Origin: Vibrio metoecus
GTDB lineage: Bacteria; Pseudomonadota; Gammaproteobacteria; Enterobacterales; Vibrionaceae
Assembly: GCF_000696385.1 (NCBI RefSeq)
Contig: NZ_JJMN01000062.1
Span: 62,001-126,000 of the forward strand
Direction: 5' to 3'
DNA length: 64,000 nt
Shown here in pieces: positions 60,052-64,000 of this stretch. The notes under the pieces are model-generated. The model made no database searches, was not told where the DNA came from, and saw only the letters and a program-made list of their open reading frames with translations. The position numbers and the translations under genes were made by a program. Positions within the stretch are counted from its first letter, which is position 1, and each line of letters opens with the position of its first letter.

Positions 60052-62535
60052 CTAGAACAGCTCTTCACCTGAGCTGGATGAATAAATCGATTCATTCACA
60101 TGCTCACTGACGTATTCTGTAGGTTCAGTCCCCGCTTCGAAATATTCGAACATAGAACTCGAATCTAATTTGTTGGTGAGGAGACCTGAATCACGATCGA
60201 TTCGGACACGCACAATATTGTCTGGCACGACTTTCTCTTGCACCGGAACGCCGTCTAAGGCGAGTGACATAAACTCAACCCAAGCTGGGAGTGCGGTTTT
60301 ACCACCCGACTCCGCACCAGAAACATCATCTTCGATATTTGGATTGGGCGCTGTTTTACCTAAGTTACGGCTGTGATCATCAAAACCGACCCACGTTACG
60401 CCGACGATACCCGGGCCATAGCCGTTGTACCACGCATCTTTAGAATCGTTGGTGGTACCGGTTTTACCACCGATATCACGACGTTTAAGTGCTTGTGCGC
60501 GCCAGCCTGTACCATTCCAGCCAGTACCAGCCCCCCATTCACCACCGCCCCATATGTTGCTGTACAGCATTTCTCGAACTAAAAACGCGTTTTGTTCGGA
60601 AATGACTTTCGGTGCATACGGACTTGCTGCATCTTGTTCAGCAAATTCGTTCAGTTCAGAAGTGCATTGGCTATGGCAAACCACTTTCGGCGTAGCACTA
60701 AATTCGATTTTACCAAATGGATCTTCAACGCGACTAATGTAGAACGGTTCAACGTAGTAACCATTATTGGCAAACACTGAAAACCCTTGTGCGACTTTGA
60801 CTGGCGTTAAACTACCGGCACCTAGCGCAATAGTTTCAGAGCGGGGGAGCTGCTCTAAATCAAAGCCAAAGCGAGTTAAGTATTCGCGAGTTTCATCCAA
60901 GCCAACTTCGCGGAGAACACGTACCGCCATTACGTTTTTGGATTGGGCTAAGCCAATTCTCAGGCGTGTTGGGCCGGTATACGTTGGTGGCGAGTTCTTT
61001 GGTCGCCACGCAGTGCCTTGGCTTTCATCCCACTGGTTGATCGGCGCATCGTTGATCAGCGTTGCTAACGTCATCCCTTTATTGAGAGCGGCGGAATAGA
61101 TAAACGGTTTAATACTTGAACCCACCTGACGAACCGATTGGGTGGCACGGTTAAACTTGTTGTGCACGAAGTTAAAACCACCGACCAGCGCTAATATTGC
61201 ACCATTATCCGGATTCATTGCGATAAACGCTGTGTTGGCATTGGGAACCTGACTGAGCTTCCAGCCATTTAAGGGGGTATCCCCCGTGCGTGGACGAACC
61301 CAAATTTGTTGCCCAGCGGCTAAGAATTCAGTGGCACTTTTCGGCAGAGGTCCTTGGCGGTCGTCATTAATAAAGCGGCGCGCCCAGTTAATATCTTCCC
61401 AAGCTAGGGTTTGTTCGCCATAGCTTTTTACCCAAACTTGTGCAGATTTATCGTGAACTGCAAGCACGACAGCTGGGAACATGTCGCCGTAAGTGGGTTC
61501 ATTACTTAAGTAATTCGTGAGTTGTGAGCTGCCCCACGCTGGCTGATTTTCTTTCCACAGCTCTTTCTCTGCACCGCGATAACCGTGGCGTTCATCGTAA
61601 GCCAGTAGGTTATTCACCGCAGCTTGGTTAGCGGCTTTCTGTAACTTGGATTCAACCGTGGTATAGACATTCATACCTGAGGTATAAGCGGCTTCTTCGC
61701 CATAACGCTCGACCATCCAAGCACGAGCAATTTCTGCTACATAAGGGGCGTTCAGCTCAATTTCGGCACCATGGTATTTTGAGATGACAGGTTCAGCACG
61801 TGCAGCGTCGTATTCGGCTTGGGTGATGTATTTCTCATCGCGCATACGCAGTAACACCACGTTGCGACGGTTCGTTGCACGTTCTACCGAATAAATAGGG
61901 TTCATGGTGGAAGGCGCTTTCGGCAGACCTGCAATCAGAGCAATTTCACCTAAAGTGAGATCTTTGACTTCCTTACCAAAATAGGCTTGAGCGGCTGCGC
62001 CCACGCCCAATAAGAACGGTAACCGAGGTAAATTTTGTTGAGGTAAAGTTCTAGGAATTTCTTGTTTGCTGAGTCAGCTCTTCAATATGGATGGCAATGA
62101 AGTATTTCTTTAAGTTTTCCGCATCACTTTCTTCTCGTTAGAGAAGAAAAAGTTACGCGCTAGCTGCTGAGTAATGGTACTCGCACCTTGAGAAGCACTT
62201 CCTGATGCGACTACGGCAAATGCCGCACGAGTGATACCAATCGGATCAAATCCGTAGTGTTCATAGAAGCGAGAATCCTCGGTAGCAATTACCGCTTCAA
62301 TTAACTCTTTTGGCATCTCTTCTAGTTTGAGAGGAATACGGCGCTTCTCTCCAAATTGGGCGATGAGCTTGCCATCTTGACTGAAGACTTGCATCGGAGT
62401 TTGTAACTGGACGTCACGTAGAGTGGCGACATCTGGCAATTCTGATTTCACATAAAAATAGAAACCAAAGATTGTTGTGACTCCAAGAATAATGCAAATC
62501 AATGAAAATACTAATAAACGCTTTATGAACTTCAC
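60052..62535 (-). CDS. mrcA: Penicillin-binding protein 1A (frame broken by about six extra bases)
   Basis: PBP1A is a bifunctional peptidoglycan synthase. The GTG at 62535, with AGGGA upstream, gives KFIKRLLVFSLICIILG, one N-terminal membrane anchor. The glycosyltransferase domain has its catalytic Glu in ATEDSRFYEHYG, and QGASTITQQLARNFF. Between about 61999 and 62113 the frame is scrambled. Removing about six single bases restores VMRKLKEI, IHIEELLSKQEILELYLNKI and SYGVGAAAQAYFG. The transpeptidase domain has SxxK (GSSIKPF), SKN and GGKTGTTNDSKDAW. The restored length is about 825 residues. The gene is divergent from pilM, as mrcA is from the comA/hofM-type genes in other Gammaproteobacteria. 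Confidence 0.88.
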
Positions 62536-62676
62536 CGGAGAATCCCTGTTTAGTTGAGGCTGCACTAATGCAAACCCTTGTACTCTAGGCTAAAACCTTA
62601 GCTCGCAAAATATCATCTGCTTATTTACTGAGAAATAGGCATGTCGAGCTGAAACTCTTTACTGGAGCTTAGCCTC

Positions 62677-63693
62677 ATGGGTAAATCATTAGTTACGGGT
62701 ATTGATATCGGCCACCACAGCATTAAAGCCGTGGTGCTCAAACCTATGGGCGACACCTATGCGCTTATGGGGTATGAGGAGTTGCTCGTTACCGCTGATA
62801 TTTTCACCGATAATCACACGCTCGATTATCAGAAAATTGTAAAGAAACTCAAAGAACTAAAAAAGGGGTTGCCTCTATTTAGTCAGAAAGTCGCGATTGC
62901 AATCCCGGATAACGCGGTAATTAGCAAAGTATTACAAATAGATAGCGATCTTGAGCTGCGAGAGCAGGAGTTCGCTATTTATCAGGCTTTTTCTCATCAA
63001 TCTCCATTTCCCGTTGAAGATCTTAGCCTTGATTTCGTCAAAGTGGCGGAAAAAAATCTTGCACGCAGTAGTACGACGACGTTTCAAGTCTATGCCACCA
63101 AGAAAGAAGTGGTTGAAAGCCGCTTGCAAGCCAGTAGGAAAGCAGGTTTTGAGCCGATCTTAATGGATGTGCAAGTACACAGTTTGCTTCATTTGTGGCA
63201 GTTGGCTAGCCGCGCGTATCGCCGTGCAGACTGGATGCTAATTGATATTGGACACACACAAAGCTCTTTGTGCCTGGATTTTCCAGACAAAATGCCTTTT
63301 TACAAAGATGTGCCACTAGGAACTCGATTGGTCGATTTAGAATCTGCCAACATATCCATGCTCAATCCTCCCCAATTGCAGGACTCATCGCAGCGTTTTA
63401 TCAATGAATTGGTGGATAAAGTGGCGCGTCAAATCCAACTGTTTACGTCGGTGCATGGAGCACAAAGCCTCAATGGTTTGTGGCTATCAGGCGGTGGTGC
63501 GGCGATGGAAGGATTGCCAGAAGCGTTGTCCCAGCGTTTATCTTTGCCTTGTGAAGTGTTGAATCCTTTTGCGTTGTTCAAAATGCAGGTCTCAAAACGT
63601 AAACGCCAAGTCGTTGATGGCCAACGTTTTAGCACTGCTGCAGGGCTCGCTTTGCGTGGTTTAGCATGGTTGGAGAGTGAGCATGCTGCATAA
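62677..63693 (+). CDS. pilM: Type IV pilus assembly protein PilM
   Basis: PilM is a cytoplasmic actin-like ATPase-fold protein that binds the N-terminus of PilN and links the pilus alignment complex to the motor. The 338-residue product starts with the phosphate-binding ITGIDIGHHSIKAVVL-type loop (TGIDIGHHSIKAVV). It has the second phosphate motif LIDIGHTQSSLCL and the adenosine motif LWLSGGGAAMEGLPE. First gene of the pilMNOPQ cluster, which in V. cholerae serves type IV pili including the competence/chitin-regulated pilus. Its 3' end overlaps pilN by 11 bases. Confidence 0.92.
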   Translation: MGKSLVTGIDIGHHSIKAVVLKPMGDTYALMGYEELLVTADIFTDNHTLDYQKIVKKLKELKKGLPLFSQKVAIAIPDNAVISKVLQIDSDLELREQEFAIYQAFSHQSPFPVEDLSLDFVKVAEKNLARSSTTTFQVYATKKEVVESRLQASRKAGFEPILMDVQVHSLLHLWQLASRAYRRADWMLIDIGHTQSSLCLDFPDKMPFYKDVPLGTRLVDLESANISMLNPPQLQDSSQRFINELVDKVARQIQLFTSVHGAQSLNGLWLSGGGAAMEGLPEALSQRLSLPCEVLNPFALFKMQVSKRKRQVVDGQRFSTAAGLALRGLAWLESEHAA

Positions 63694-64000
63694 CGTTAAC
63701 TTATTGCCATGGCGAGATGAGCGGCGCGAAGCGCATAAACGGCGCTTTCTGGGGCTTGTGGTTTTGGGCGTGTTGTTGGCGGTACTGATGCAGTTTGGTG
63801 CTGGAGAATATTTAAGTGGTCAGGTCGCGCAACAACGAGGAACGGATTGGTCATTTGAAACAACACATCTTTTCGCTGGATCAGCAAATCGACCAAACTC
63901 AAGGTGACGGAAGAGGAACACAAGGCATTGTTGACTCGCTTGAATGTTGTTGAGCAGCTACAGCAAAAACGCAATAAAACCACGGACTTCATGAATCAGA
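63683..64000 (+). CDS. pilN: Type IV pilus assembly protein PilN (partial; two extra bases)
   Basis: PilN is a bitopic inner-membrane protein of the pilus alignment complex. ATG 63683 gives MLHNVNLLPWRDERREAHKRRF, in which NLLPWR is the segment that docks in PilM. A membrane helix follows (about 23-41). As printed the frame ends at 63907. Removing one G at 63839/63840 and one A at 63895-63897 restores QQRERIGHLKQHIFSLDQQ and DQLKVTEEEHKALL. The frame then stays open to the window edge as a coiled-coil periplasmic part. The C-terminus is outside the window. Confidence 0.83.

Overview
The window is core chromosome of a Vibrio, almost certainly Vibrio cholerae. The 179-residue PadR-family protein at 46190-46729 is recognisable as AphA, the low-cell-density virulence regulator. 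The housekeeping proteins all look gammaproteobacterial, and the gene order matches what I recall of V. cholerae chromosome 1 read in reverse (dsbD to pil). I see no phage, insertion sequence, integron, CRISPR array, rRNA or tRNA. About 60 genes fill the window, and most transcription units end in clear rho-independent hairpins.

Layout. 1-10.4 kb: dsbD (cut by the window edge), dcuA and aspA for anaerobic C4-dicarboxylate use, a PAS-GGDEF diguanylate cyclase, fxsA, trmL, the CpxAR envelope-stress system with a divergent cpxP and a perfect CpxR box, and the fieF metal exporter. 10.4-20 kb: pfkA and glpX converge on one terminator (the opposing steps of the fructose-6-P/fructose-1,6-bisphosphate cycle), then zapB, the methionine regulon (metF, metBL, metJ, with tandem MetJ operators) and a short malic enzyme. 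20-33 kb: rpmE, priA, cytR, ftsN, hslVU, menA, rraA, a MATE pump, tpiA, two small genes, a DUF3135 gene and a SufR-like Fe-S regulator. 33-43 kb: groESL, a repeat-rich secreted protein of unknown function, and efp with both genes for its beta-lysylation (epmB, epmA) on either side of frdABCD. 43-56 kb: yibN, secB, gpsA, cysE, aphA, ppc, and the arginine cluster argE / argCBGH. 56-64 kb: a peroxide-defence block (disulfide reductase with a Cys-rich tail, peroxiredoxin-glutaredoxin fusion, oxyR with an OxyR box), mrcA, and the start of the type IV pilus pilMN operon.

The strongest unexpected signal concerns the sequence itself. Eleven genes (aspA, the cyclase gene, cpxP, zapB, the DUF3135 gene, yibN, ppc, argB, argH, mrcA, pilN) have reading frames that return exactly to their family sequence if about 23 single bases are removed. 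Every inferred change is an insertion and none is a deletion. Several fall in tight clusters (three in zapB, three in the DUF3135 gene, about six in mrcA), and many are essential or central genes. This points to sequencing or assembly error rather than real pseudogenes, so these genes are annotated over their full restored extents.

Biologically, the window holds no obvious new defence or mobile system. The items most worth following up are the repeat protein after groESL, the SufR-like regulator with its DUF3135 partner, the Lpd-like reductase next to the peroxiredoxin-glutaredoxin fusion, a palindromic intergenic repeat between argG and argH, and a possible small RNA after argH.
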